Below, in pieces: positions 45,291 to 56,684 of a DNA stretch of 64,000 nt (within the stretch, counting starts at the first letter, position 1; each line of letters starts with the position of its first letter). Made by a program: the position numbers and the translations under genes. The DNA comes from Lepus europaeus (taxonomy: Eukaryota > Chordata > Mammalia > Lagomorpha > Leporidae): positions 57,597,201-57,661,200 of the forward strand of contig NC_084827.1 of assembly GCF_033115175.1 (NCBI RefSeq). The letters are read 5' to 3'. The notes below the pieces were generated by a model. The model saw nothing but the letters and a program-made list of their open reading frames with translations. It ran no database searches and was not told the origin of the DNA.

Positions 45291-46196
45291 AACTCTCACT
45301 ATACTGCCAGGGAATCCATTCCCTTCACGGAGTTGCACACATCTATTAAATACATGTTCTCTCTTCCAAACTACCACAGGAGGCAATTTTCCAATTGTTC
45401 TGTGACTGCTTAGCACCGATCATTCTTTCCAGTCTCTAATAACAGTCTCCTCACCAATCTTGTAGCAGTTACCCACATCCTGCTCTCAAAGCCAATACCA
45501 GAATGTATTCTTTGTTAAGACAGCATTCCAAGGACTAGTACCAATTGCTGGAACATTACAAAACACACACACACACACACAAAATTGCCTCCAATGGCTT
45601 AACACCACAGCTGCTGTTTGTTGTATCCTCACAAGTCTGCAGTCCGTCTTCAGCTTGAGTGGGTGTCATATCGTGCCATTTGGCACACTGAGACATTTCA
45701 AGTGCTGGTCTAGGACATCCAAGCTGTCCTCACGCACCAATCTGCTGTCTCTTCTGAGTTGACTGCAATGGTTACCTTCTGGCTGGACCTCTCTTGTTGT
45801 ACTCTTATATTTTCCAGGCCTGCTCTCTTCAGGTGAGCTTTCATCCTCAATGAAATCCCACAGCAGCAAAAAAAGTGACACAGAAGGTGCAATGCCTTTG
45901 AGTGCCAACAGCTGAAGCTTTCACAGTGAGGTCCCACTGCTCAAAATGAGACATACATCAGCCCAGGTTCAGAATCAACAAGAGTCACAGAAAGGCATGA
46001 ATTCAGCTAGGTGTGCTTTATTGTTGGCAATTTGGTAACCACTGGTCGCATCATCCTAGAATAAGGGACAGCTGAAAATTCTACATAGACTTAAATATCC
46101 TCTGGTGATGCATAAATATGGGGTCAATTCCAATACAGCTATTTCTCACATCCTCTGGTTAAGAATACTAACCAACTAGTCACTTGTAGAATTCTT
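45291..46196. other. Unassigned sequence with a short (AC)n
   Basis: Contains a 22-base perfect AC run (45561-45582) and otherwise unique sequence. GGCTTAACACCACAGCTGCTG near 45598 faintly recalls an antisense MaLR-type LTR, but I could not extend the match. The 75- and 80-codon minus-strand frames here have no known motif. Confidence 0.45.
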
Positions 46197-46440
46197 GGAG
46201 TGGTGCAAAATGCTAGTTATAGTCTCGGGCTTTAGAGGCAAAATACCTGGATTCAAATCTTGGGGTGGCTATTTGCTATTGCATGATTTGGGGTATTACT
46301 TTTTTGGAGCCTCAGATTCACATTTGCACAATGGGATGGGGAAGATAACAATGGATATCTACCTCACAGATTAAATTTAAAAAGTTAGTAGGAAAGCTTT
46401 TCTGGCATGTAGTAACCCTCATTACTAGTGCCTATATAGC
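46197..46440 (+). mobile_element. MIR (ancient tRNA-derived SINE)
   Basis: Follows the MIR consensus from head to tail: GGGCTTTAGAGGCAAAATAC, CTGGATTCAAATCTTGG, GAGCCTCAGATTCACATTTG, CAATGGGATGGGGAAGATAA, ATCTACCTCACAGATTAAAT. MIRs are shared by all mammals, so this stretch of DNA is ancestral. Confidence 0.85.
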
Positions 46441-48550
46441 AATGTGCTTGCACACAAAAACAAACGTAAATGAGAAAGAGCAAAACCATAATGACTTTTT
46501 TAAGTTTCTTGATACATATGTTTTCAAGAACTTACAGAAACTCAGAAGTGAGACATGTGAGTAAGATTAAGAAAATGACTCTAAAATGATGAGTAGGAAC
46601 AGATGGAAATGGAAGTTGTACCCTGAGTTTTGGGTAGAAAACCAAGCCAGTTAAAAAGCACAGTAGGGGAAATTGAGGCAGGGCAGTTTTGGTCCACTAG
46701 CCAGAGAAGATCAGAGATGAAGTCAAGGGTCCCGAGAGTAGTGTGTTCTGGGTGAGATTTTGGGCTCCCTCCTGGAGTTGATCGGGAGCTACAGACCTAT
46801 TTTATATAGAATTATGGCATGAAAATTGTGTGTTTTAGAAAAATGCCATGTCAGCAAATGTATAGGAGTTTTTTAAAGACCCTCAAAGAAAGAATCCCTA
46901 GAACCTGTGACTGGTTGGATGGTGTAGGTTCCAAGTGAGAAGCAAGAGTTGACATTTTAATGTATAAGAAAAGAATTTTATATACACACTATTTCTTAGT
47001 AACACAGCTGCTGCATAAAATGAGGTCTATGTGCACACTCATGAATATGAAAGAGTTTTCCAAAGGGTAATATCAGCCCACACCATTTCTACAACATTCT
47101 GGAATCTGCAAAGCTCGGAAAACTAATAGTGTTTCTTTCTTTTTTGTTTGTTTTAGCAGTAGAATCAGTTCACCCTATCTGAACTCATTTGTGACAAAAG
47201 TTGAATAGAGCTGATGTGGAAATGAGAAAAAAAAAACTAAGTTTCTCATTTAAATATGGTTATATATTTTAGGTTTTGTTTTTTAATACTGGGAGATGTT
47301 TTATAAAATGCATCATGTATACAATGTGCTACCACTATCTATCTAATTATATATCTATAACTCTATCTATATATCTATCTACTTGCGTGTGCATGTGTAT
47401 AAATTCTGTAATGCTTCTGGCCTCAGGAGTTTTAGATAATGTATAGTTATAATCATTTAATAACATTATTATCCAAGTAAGAGCTAGGAGTGAAGTCAAA
47501 ATATCTAATTAAATTCATTTCAAACAAAGAAAAAGAATTATTTATATCCACTTTGAATCATCCAGCACTAGATATAGTTAACTTTCAGTTGGTTGACAAC
47601 ATCGAGTTCTTCCTACCCTTGTTATAGTCAATCTTGACTCTGATGAAACAATTTCAGTAAATAAGTCTGTTATAAATGTTACATCTTGCAAAAAGGAGAT
47701 AAAAAGAGAGATCTGGGAGAGACCACTGCATATGGTCAGGGGCTGTAAAAGCAAATGCTAGTGAGAAGATCAACCCACAATACTGCACTGCAGCCATCTG
47801 CTTACAAAATGACAGTCCAGAGCTTACAACCTTGTTGTCTCATTATCTCAAGACTCCAGTGTATTTCCACATCATTTGAAATATTTAAACGTGTCATTAA
47901 AATAGCAAAGTAGTTGAAATGATTTGTGCAGACTCTGTGACGCTCCCCAAATATAAAAGTTCTCAGGAGACTGTAACTGAACTGCCTTCAATGTGCTTTA
48001 TGTTGTCCACAGCATCCATAATAGTGTCACTTACCAGGCTTGGCATCACCAGTCCTATATAGAAGGTGTCAATGATTTGTCTTCTAGGATTTCTGGTGAT
48101 CTTTAAAGTTACACACAAGTTATAAATAATGTTTGCCATTCACCTTATTTATCTCTTAGGCATGGCCATATGAGTAAACTGTTATCCAGTTTTCTTAAGC
48201 CCACATGAAAGGTGTGCTTAAAGCCTAAAGGGTGCATGGCTGCCTCTCTTGTTGACATCTCAAGATTTTCCCCAATTTCCTTATCAGCATATTATGTATT
48301 AAGTCCCAAAGCATGGTGTGACTTTATTGAATCTCATCAAGTTTTTCACTGATTGACAAGAATGAGTTGTAGGTATCTTTAACAGATTAAAAAAATATAT
48401 AGGACATTTGTTGAATGTTATATTTTTCTCAGGTCATTCAAATCTGAGAATGTCCTTATCTTTCTCAGATAAATGATGAATTGGCTTAATTGCTTTCCAG
48501 GAAATGTTGTTTGCAAAAAAGTATGTCACTGTGATTTTTCTTCTGTGAGG
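46441..48550. other. Unique DNA, no gene seen
   Basis: Two kilobases, the longest stretch without SINE or L1 after the 31-34 kb block. A degenerate TATC/TCTA microsatellite lies at about 47330-47385. No long frame, RNA gene or promoter is recognised. Because a MIR survives next to it, the block is probably ancestral and could be compared across mammals. Confidence 0.5.
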
Positions 48551-48553
48551 TAC

Positions 48554-48557
<4 letters not shown>

Positions 48558-48594
<37 letters not shown>

Positions 48595-48606
48595 TTCTCT
48601 TTCTCT
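48558..48606 (+). repeat. (TC)n microsatellite
   Basis: A nearly pure TC run followed by CCCTTTCTCTTTCTC and GTGTATGTGTGTGTTTGCGTG. It does not lie in a SINE, unlike most such runs here. Confidence 0.92.
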
Positions 48607-48693
48607 TGTTCTCTGTGTATGTGTGTGTTTGCGTGTGTGCACATACCTGGTGCTTAAAGGGTTCATTACTTGATATTGATGATTATGGTTTTC

Positions 48694-48979
48694 TTTTTTT
48701 AAAAAAAATTATTTTATTTATTTGAAAGACAGAGTTACAGAGAGAGGTAGAGACAGAGTGAGAGGTCTTCCATTCCCAGACAGCCACAATGGCCAGAGCT
48801 GTGCCGATCCAAAACCAGGAGCTTCTTCCGGATCTCCCACATGGGTACTTCTACTGCTTTCCCAGGCCATAGCAGAGAGCTGGATCTAAGGGGAGCAGCT
48901 GGTGTTAGAACTGGCATCCATGGGGTATGCCAGCATTTCAGGCCAGGGCTTTAACCCGCTGTGCCACAGTGCCAGCCCC
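48694..48979 (-). mobile_element. C-repeat SINE with TSD
   Basis: Minus strand, AAATTATTTTATTTATTTGA to the head TGTGCCACAGTGCCAGCCCC, with an internal deletion after CACATGGGTACTTCTAC. TSD GATTATGGTTTTC (48681-48693) against GATCATGGTTTTC (48980-48992). Confidence 0.94.
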
Positions 48980-49009
48980 GATCATGGTTTTCAATAAGAA
49001 TATGTCTTT

Positions 49010-49200
49010 TTTGGTTTTTGCTGATGTGTTTAGGAAACAGTATATTCAAAAAGTGCACTAGAAGTGGGGCAGTACAGAGGAGAGGAAGGAAGGAAATATC
49101 ACTATGTTCTTAGAGTTTTACATACAAACCACACTGGATGTGTTCAAAATATTTAAAAATTAAAATTACAAAAATTAAAAAATAAAAATAATAAAAAGGT
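49010..49200 (+). mobile_element. Ancient L1 3' UTR tail
   Basis: GGGGCAGTACAGAGGAGAGG, AAATATCACTATGTTCTTAG and an A-rich end resemble an ancient L1 3' UTR. It stops right where the 5' end of the next L1 begins, giving a head-to-tail arrangement. Confidence 0.6.
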
Positions 49201-50020
49201 ACACTTGAAAAAATCTTTATGCTGCCACAGCATGGTAGGTGGAGTATAAACTTGTGTCCAGCAACCAGCCAAGCAGAGAGGCCTGAGTCTGGCAGGGAGA
49301 ATTGACAGAGGGCTGGGTGCTCGTGATACTGAGAGTCTTCTGTACCTGACTGTGCAAACATCGTGGCTGCGTGGGAGGGTGCAGGGTATGGCTGGGACTT
49401 TGTTCAGTCACTGTGGGTGGCTCCACTTGCTCGGGGCTCCCTGATTCCCTGGTGAGGGTCATTACTTATACTGAGGACTGTCCAGATCCTTTGTGTGGTT
49501 CTTGTAGCAGCAAGGACAAATATTATACCCACTGGGGCTAGTGCCCAGGCACTGATCTCCTTTGAGGAGAGAAGGTCAGCATGAGATTACACCAACATAG
49601 CAGAACAAACCTCCCCTCTGATTAAAACAAAGAAGAGATTTACCACACCCAACCTGGGTGTCACCTTGGACACTCTCTTTATCCTGGAGCACTGAATATA
49701 GTTCCCTGGCCACACATAGCACATGCCTCTGGGTATTCACTGGAAAAATGGACACAACACTAAACCACAGAGACATAGCCCAAAGATAAAGGAAAAAATA
49801 AGACAAACAAAAAAGAAACCAACAAATATTTCCAAAAATGCCTAATAATAAATGCAGCAATTTAAAAAACAAGAATAAGGAAGACAACATGGCATCCACA
49901 AAAGAACACAGCACTTCAATACTAGAATGTGAAGATGTAGAGATTGAAGAAATGTCAGAATTGGAATTGAAAAAATTGACTGTAATATTACTTAGAAGTA
50001 ATCAAAAGCAAATCCACAAA

Positions 50021-50359
50021 TTGCATAGAAAATTAATCAATTCTTAAAAAAATCATATCGGATCTATGTCCTTAATGTACTGTACATTGTGATTTAATGC
50101 TATAACTAGTACTCCAACAGTATTTTTCACTTGGTGTTGCTATGTGAGGGCAAACTGTTGAAATCTGTACTTAATATATACTAAAATGATCTTCTGTATA
50201 TAAAGACAATAGAAAATGAATCTTGATGTGAACGGAAGGGGAGAGGGAGCAGGAAAGGGGAGGGTTGTGGGTGGGAGGGAAGTTATGGGGGGGGGAGCCA
50301 TTGTAATCCATAAGCTGCACTTTGGAAATTTATATTCATTAAATAAAACTTTAAAAAAA
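50021..50359 (+). mobile_element. 5'-truncated L1 tail inserted in ORF1
   Basis: A single-tailed rabbit-type L1 3' end. Perfect 17-bp TSD AAAAGCAAATCCACAAA at 50004-50020 and 50360-50376. It opens with TTGCATAGAAAATTAATC, the same leader that links the two units of the double-tailed copies, then TACTCCAACAGT, the G-rich tract and TTCATTAAATAAAAC. Confidence 0.95.
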
Positions 50360-50449
50360 AAAAGCAAATCCACAAACTAATGTAATCTGTCCATGACATG
50401 ACAGAAAATTTCTCCCATGAAACTGAGACCTAAAAGCGAAATAAAAGTG

Positions 50450-51339
50450 CTCCAGGATAAAGATCTGGCTAAAGAGCCCATGAGAGTATTGGAGGCATGG
50501 AAAGCCAAGATACCATGGAAAAGAAAAAAAAGAAGACCTAAATGAAAGATCTCTGTGAGTGAGATCCCAGTGGAAAGAATGGGGCCATCAAAGAAGGAGG
50601 TACCTTTCTCTGAAGGGAGGAGAGAACTTCCACTTTGACTATGACCCTATCGGAATAAGATCAAAGTCAGTGAACTCTAAAGGCTTCCATAGCCCTGGCA
50701 ACTCATGACTAGAGCCTAGGGAGATTACTGACGCCATGAACAGGAGTGTCAAATTGTTAAATCAGCAACAGGAGTCACTGTGTACTTATATCCCATGTGG
50801 GATCTGTCCTTAATGTGTTGTCTAATGTGCAGTGATGCTATAACTAGTACTGAAACAGTATTTTTGCACTTTGTGTTTCTGTGTGGGTGCAAACTGATGA
50901 GATCTTTACTAATTATACACTGAATCGATCTTCTGTATATATAGATAATTGGAAATGAAAAAAAAAAACCTGGTGTTAAATTAGAAATGGCATAGAAAAT
51001 TAATTAATTTTTTAAAAAAATATTATGTAGGATCTCTGTCTTTAATGTGCTGTACACTCTTATTTAATGCTATAACTAGTACTCCAACAGTATTTTTTTC
51101 ACTTTGTGTTGCTATATGGGGGCAAACTGTTGAAATCTTTACCTAATATATACTAAACTGATCTTCTGTATATAAAGAGAATTGAAAATGAATCTTGATG
51201 TGAATGGAAGGGGAGAGGGAGCGGGAGAGCGGAGGGTTGCGGGTGAGAGGGAAGCTATGGGGGGAGGGGAAGCCATTGTAACCCATAAGCTGTACTTTGG
51301 AAATTTATATTCATTAAATAAAAGTTTAATAAATGAAAA
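50450..51339 (+). mobile_element. Double-tailed L1 3' end inserted in ORF1
   Basis: TSD AAAAGCGAAATAAAAGTG (50432-50449) against AAAAGCGAAATAAAAATG (51340-51357). The insert begins upstream of the usual 3' UTR (GCATGGAAAGCCAAGATACC). Unit A ends in an A-run at 50958-50968. The linker (CCTGGTGTTAAATTAGAAAT) and unit B (about 51029-51339, with the G-rich tract) follow. Unit A lacks the G-rich tract. The arrangement is the same as at 40518-41103 but this copy starts further 5'. Confidence 0.94.
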
Positions 51340-51943
51340 AAAAGCGAAATAAAAATGAAATTGTGGAAATGAAGAATTCAATAGAACAAATAAAAAATTC
51401 AATGGAATGTCTTAACAATAGGTTTGGTGAAGCAGAAGAAAGAATATCTGAGTTAGAAGACAAATTTCTGGAAATTTTACAGTTAGACCAAAAAAAGAAG
51501 AAATTAGAAAGCTAAAAATAGTGTTGGAGATCTATAGAATACTATAAATGACCCAATATTCAGATCTTAGGAGTTCCTGAAGGTATGGAAAGAGAGAATG
51601 GATTAGAAGGCCTGTTTAGTGAAATAATTACACAAAATTTCCCTAATTTGGAGAAAGTAAATGATTCCCAATTATAGGAAGCACTCATAGAATTATTAAC
51701 ACACATACCAGAAAAAAATCTTCTCCATGACATATTGTAGTCAAACTCTCCACAGTAAAATATAAAGAAAAAATTTTAAAATATGCGCAAGAGAAATGCC
51801 AGATTACTTTCAGAGGATCTCCAGTTAGACTAACAGCTGACTTCTCATCAGAAACCTTACAGGCTAGGAGAGAATGGTGAGATATATTCCAAGTCTCTTA
51901 AGAGAGGGAAAAAAAAAAAAAAAAAACCTGTCATCCCAGAATA

Positions 51944-52065
51944 CTGGCTCCTGGCTTCGGATCAGCGAGATGCGCTGTCCGCAGCGGCCATTGGAGGGTG
52001 AACCAACGGCAAAAAGGAAGACCTTTCTCTCTGTCTCTCTCTCTCTCACTATCTACTCTGCCTGT

Positions 52066-52096
<31 letters not shown>
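51944..52096 (+). mobile_element. Young C-repeat SINE, 5'-truncated
   Basis: Only the 3' half is present, TGGCTCCTGGCTTCGGATCA to CTGCCTGTC plus a roughly 29-base A-run. No TSD is visible. It sits at the ORF1/ORF2 boundary, and some L1 sequence there, including the start of ORF2, appears to be lost. Confidence 0.93.
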
Positions 52097-52097
<1 letters not shown>

Positions 52098-52139
52098 CAG
52101 AACCCATCTGTTTGATACCTACAAGAAAAATATCTTGCC

Positions 52140-55100
52140 AACAAAGATATACACAGACTGAAAGTGAAAGAATAAAAGAAGATAATTTGTGCTAACAGAA
52201 ACTAAGAAAGAGCTGGTAAGCCACACTAATATCAGACAAAATAGACTTTAAACAAAAACCATTAAAAGAGACACAGAAGAGCACTATGTAATGATTAAGA
52301 AGGTATCAATTCAACAGGAAGATGTGACTATTATAAACATCTCTGCACCTAATTACAGGTCACCTGACTATTTAAAAGAAATTTTAATGGATCTAACTGG
52401 AGACATAGACTCAAATGCAATAGTAATGGGGGACTTCAATACCCCACTTTCGAACAGAGAAAAATCAGTCAGAAACAACAGGGTTAATTAACACTATAGA
52501 CCAAATGAACCTGAGAGATAGCTACAGAACTTTCCATCCTACAGTTGCAAAATACACATTCTTTTCAAAAGTGCATGTAACTTTCTTAGGGTTTACTACA
52601 TGCTCAGCCATAAAGAAAGTCTCAAAAAATTCAAACAAATTGAAATCATACCATGTATCTTCTCTGACCACAAGGGAATAAAGCTGGAAATCAACCACTC
52701 AGAAATCTCTAGAACATATGCAAACACATGGAGACAGAACAACATGCTCCTGAATGAACAGGGTGTCACTGAAGAAATCAAAAGAGAAAACCAAAAATTT
52801 ATGGAAACAAATGAAGATGACAATATAACATACCAAAAATTGTGGGCTACAGCAAAAGCAGTGTTAAGAGGAAAGTTTATAGCAATTGGTGCCTACATCA
52901 AGAAATTGGAAAGGCACCAAAATATGAGCTATCAATGCATCTCAAGGACCTAGAAATAAAGCAGCAAACTAGACCCAAAACTAGTAGGAGAAAAGAAGCG
53001 ATTAAAATTAAAGAAGAAATAAATGAAATTGAAACAAGAAAAACAATACAATAGATCAGTAAAACAAAGAGCTGTTTTTTTGAAAAAATAAAAAAAATTT
53101 GACACATCATTGGCCCAACTAACGAAAACAAGGATGAAGAAGACCAAAATCAATAATACTAGAGATAAAAAAGGACACCACAGAAATAAAAGGAATCATT
53201 AGAAATTACTACAAAGAGCTGTATGCCAACAAACCAGGACAACTAGAAAAAAAAAAGATAGATTCATGGACACATATAGCCTACCTAAATTGAGCCATGA
53301 AGACATAGAAAACCTATACAAACCAATAACCAAAATGGAAATTGAATCAGTAATAAAGACCTTCCCAACAAAGAAAAGCGCAGGACTGGAAGGCTTCACT
53401 GCTGAATTCTACCAGACATTTAAAGAAGAACTAACTCCAACTCTTCCCAAGGTATTCAAAACAATTGAAAGGGAGGGAATCTTCCCAAACTCCTTCCATA
53501 AACCCTGCAACACCTTAATTCCTAAAGCAAAAAAGATGAAACAGAGGAGAACTATAGACCAATATCTCTGATTAATATAGATGCAAAAACCATCAACAAA
53601 ATATTAACAAATGATTCCAACAATACATAAGAAATATCATTCATCCAGACCAAGTAGGATTTCTTCCTGGTATGCAGAGATGGTTCAACATTCACAAATC
53701 AATAAGTGTGATAAATCAAATTAACAAATGCAAGAACAAAAATCACATGATTATGTATAGATATAGAAAAAGCATTTGATAAAATACAATACCCTTCATG
53801 ATGAAAATTTTAAGCAAATGGAATATAGAAGGAATAGTTCTCAATACAATCAAGGCAATTATTGACAAACCTACAGTCAGAATCCTATTAAATGGGGGAA
53901 AGTTGGAAGCATTCCCATTGAGATCCAGAACCAGACATGGATGCCCGCTGTCACCATTTTTATTTGATATAGTCCTTGAACTTTTAGCCAGAGCCATTAG
54001 GCAAGAAAAGGAAATAAAAGGAATACAAACTGGGAAGGAGCAAGTCAAACAAGCTCTATTTGCAGATGACATAATTCTATTTATAGGGGAGCCAAAACAC
54101 TTCACTGAGAGACTATTGGAACTCACAAAAGAATTTGGTAAAGTGGCATGATATAAAATCAATACACAAAAATCAACAGCCTTTGTACACACAGACAATT
54201 CCATGGCTGAGAATGAACTTCAAAGATCAATCACATTCACAATAGCTACCAAAAAAATTAAATACCTTGGAATAAATTTAACCAAGGATGTCAAAGGTCT
54301 CTGTGATGAGAATTACAAAGCATTAAAGAAAGAAATAGAAGATACAAAAATTGAAAAAGTCTTCCATGTTCATAGAATGGAAGAATCAACATCATCAAAA
54401 TGCCATACTATTGAAGGTAATTTCCAGATTCAATGTGACACAAATCAAAATATCAAGGACATTCATCTCAGATATAGAAAAAATGATGCTGACATTCATA
54501 GACCAATGGAACAAAAAAGAAACCTCAGAAATCAACCCATTCCCCTACAACCAACTAATCTTTGACAAAGGAGCTAAAATCAAGGAGCAAGAACAGTGTC
54601 TTCAACAAATGGTGCTGGGAAAACTGGATTTCCACATGCAGAAGTATGAAGCGAGACACTTACCTTACACATTACACAAAAATTAACTCAAAATTGATTA
54701 TAAGACCTAAATCCATGACCCAATAACATCAAATTATTAGAGATCATTGAGAAAACCCTGCAAGACATTGGCGTAGGCAAAGAGTTATTGGAAAAGACCA
54801 CAGAGGCACAGGCAATCAAAGCCAAAATCAACAAATAGGATTACATCAAATTGAGAACCTTCTGTATTGTAGAAGAAACACTCAGCAAATGTAGAGGCAA
54901 CCAACAGAATGGGAGAAATTATTTGCAAACTATACAACTGATAAAGGATTAATAACCAGAATATATAAACAGCTCAAGAAACTCAACAACAACAACACAA
55001 ACAGCACAGTTAAGAAACAGGTAAAGGACTTAAACAGACATTTTCAAAAGAGGAATCCCAAATGGCCAACAGACACATGAAAAAATGCTCAGGATCATTA

Positions 55101-55950
55101 GCCATCCGGGAAATGCAAATAAAAACCACAAGGGGGGTTTCACCTCACCCAGAATAGCTTTCATACAGAAATCAACAAACAATAAACGGTGAAAGAATGT
55201 GGGGAAAAAGATACCCTAATCCACCATTGGCGGAAATATAAATTAGTAAAGCCACTATGGAAGACAGTGTGGAGATACTTCAGAAATCTGAATATAGACC
55301 TATGTAATATGACCTAGTCATCCCACCCCTCAGAATTTACCCAAAGGAACTGAAATCAGCATATGAAAAACTTCTCTGTAGACCCATGTTTATTTCAGCT
55401 CAATTCACAATAGCTAAGATATGAAATTAACCCAAATGAATGTCAACTGAAGGCTGGATAAAGAAATTATGAGATCTGGGCCGGCGCCGTGGCTCAACAG
55501 GTTAATCCTCCGCCTTGCGGCGCCGGCACACCGGGTTCTAGTCCCGGTCGGGGCACCGATCCTGTCCCGGTTGCCCCTCTTCCAGGCCAGCTCTCTGCTG
55601 TGGCCAGGGAGTGCAGTGGAGGATAGCCCAAGTGTTTGGGCTCTGCACCCCATGGGAGACCAGGAGAAGCACCTGGCTCCTGCCATCGGATCAGCGCGTT
55701 GCGCCGGCTGCAGCGCGCTACCGCGGCGGCCATTGGAGGGTGAACCAACGGCAAAAGGAAGACCTTTCTCTCTGTCTCTCTCTCTCTCTCTCACTGTCCA
55801 CTCTGCCTGTCAAAAATAAAAAAAAATAAAAAAATAAAAAAAAATTAAAAAAAAAAGAAATTATGAGATCTGTACACCATAATTACATCATACTATACAG
55901 CTTTAAAAAGAAAATGAAATCTGGTCATTTGCACCAAGATGGATGACTAG
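52140..55950 (+). pseudogene. L1 ORF2 pseudogene (endonuclease and RT)
   Basis: The endonuclease domain, which nicks the genomic target, is partly visible: VTIINISAPN and GDFNTPLS (about 52325-52455), then SDHKGIKLEIN (about 52660-52695). The GDFN and SDH motifs carry catalytic residues. The RT continues with [18 protein letters not shown] (about 53380-53430) and [20 protein letters not shown] (about 53940-54000). A palm motif FADD is intact at 54059-54070. The C-terminus is present to about 55476 and resumes after a SINE. The reading frame changes at least six times and has many stops. The N-terminal endonuclease is missing. Confidence 0.88.
55479..55853 (+). mobile_element. Very young C-repeat SINE
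   Basis: GC-rich full-length plus-strand copy, GGCCGGCGCCGTGGCTCAAC through CTAGTCCCGGTCGGGGCACC to CTGCCTGTCA, with a 3' tail of A-runs broken by T. A perfect 19-bp TSD, AAAGAAATTATGAGATCTG, lies at 55460-55478 and 55854-55872. It is among the most recent insertions in the window. Confidence 0.97.
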
Positions 55951-56544
55951 AAAACATAATACTTAGTGAAATAAGCCAGTTCCAAAAGGACAAATACCAT
56001 ATGTTCTCCCTGAATTGTGGTAACTAATAGAGCACCTAAAAGGTAACTTCCAGAAGTGAAATTGATGCTTTGAGAAGCAATACTTTGAACAACCTTTGTC
56101 TCAACATTAGAGAAACAGTTTTTTTTCACACTACTTGTTGAACTCTTAACATCGAGTTTATCATATGTGTATAAAGTTAATTTAAAATAGATCTTAGTAA
56201 AAAATAAGACTAAAAATAGGAGAGGGAGCAGCAAGAGGCATGGGAATGTGGGTGGGAGGGCATATACAGTGGGAAGAATCACCATTTTCCCAAAGTTGCA
56301 GTTATGAAATGTATGAAGTTTGTATTCCTTAAATAAAAGGTTTGTGGGTATAAAAACATGGACACCTGGTGAGCTCTGCTCATTCAGAGCTTGTCAAGCT
56401 CATTAAATAATCACTCACTGGTTTCCTGTCACTTTTAGCTGCATGATGTGCAAACCATGCTTTTAGTATTTTTCAAATAATATTGTAATATTTTAATGTA
56501 GGTTTTTTGGTAGTAAGACTTCTCAAAACAGAAGTTCTTTCTTT

Positions 56545-56623
56545 CAATATTTATTCATTTATTTGAAAGACAGACTGACAATAAGAGAGGAAGAAAGAGG
56601 AAGAGAGAGAGACACACACATAC

Positions 56624-56684
<61 letters not shown>

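Larger units (their letters stand above)
49838..51940 (+). pseudogene. L1 ORF1 pseudogene, split by two L1 tails
   Basis: ORF1p is an RNA-binding trimeric protein needed for L1 movement. The N-terminal frame at 49838 codes MPNNKCSNLKNKNKEDNMAS and then SELELKKLTVILLRSNQKQI before the first inserted L1 tail. It resumes at 50377-50431 and again at 51358 with an acidic coiled-coil-like stretch (FGEAEERISELEDKFLEI). The C-terminal RNA-binding part (51540-51890) is broken by stops but still shows QILGVPEGMERENGLEGLFS in one frame. Confidence 0.85.
49205..56335 (+). mobile_element. Near full-length decayed L1
   Basis: All L1 parts occur in order on the plus strand. A 5' UTR-like, GC-richer block is 49205-49830. 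ORF1 spans 49838-51940. ORF2 starts near 52140 and extends to about 55950. The 3' UTR ends at ATGTATGAAGTTTGTATTCC TTAAATAAAAGG (56300-56340). Insertions by two L1 tails (50021 and 50450) and two SINEs (51944 and 55479) interrupt it. Many stops and frameshifts make it inactive. Its 3' UTR is of an older type than that of the inserted copies. No TSD was found. Confidence 0.88.

Noticed and set aside
55414..55819. 116- and 126-codon frames on both strands
   Set aside because: Both lie over the young SINE at 55479-55853. Both strands are open because the SINE is GC-rich, not because it is coding.
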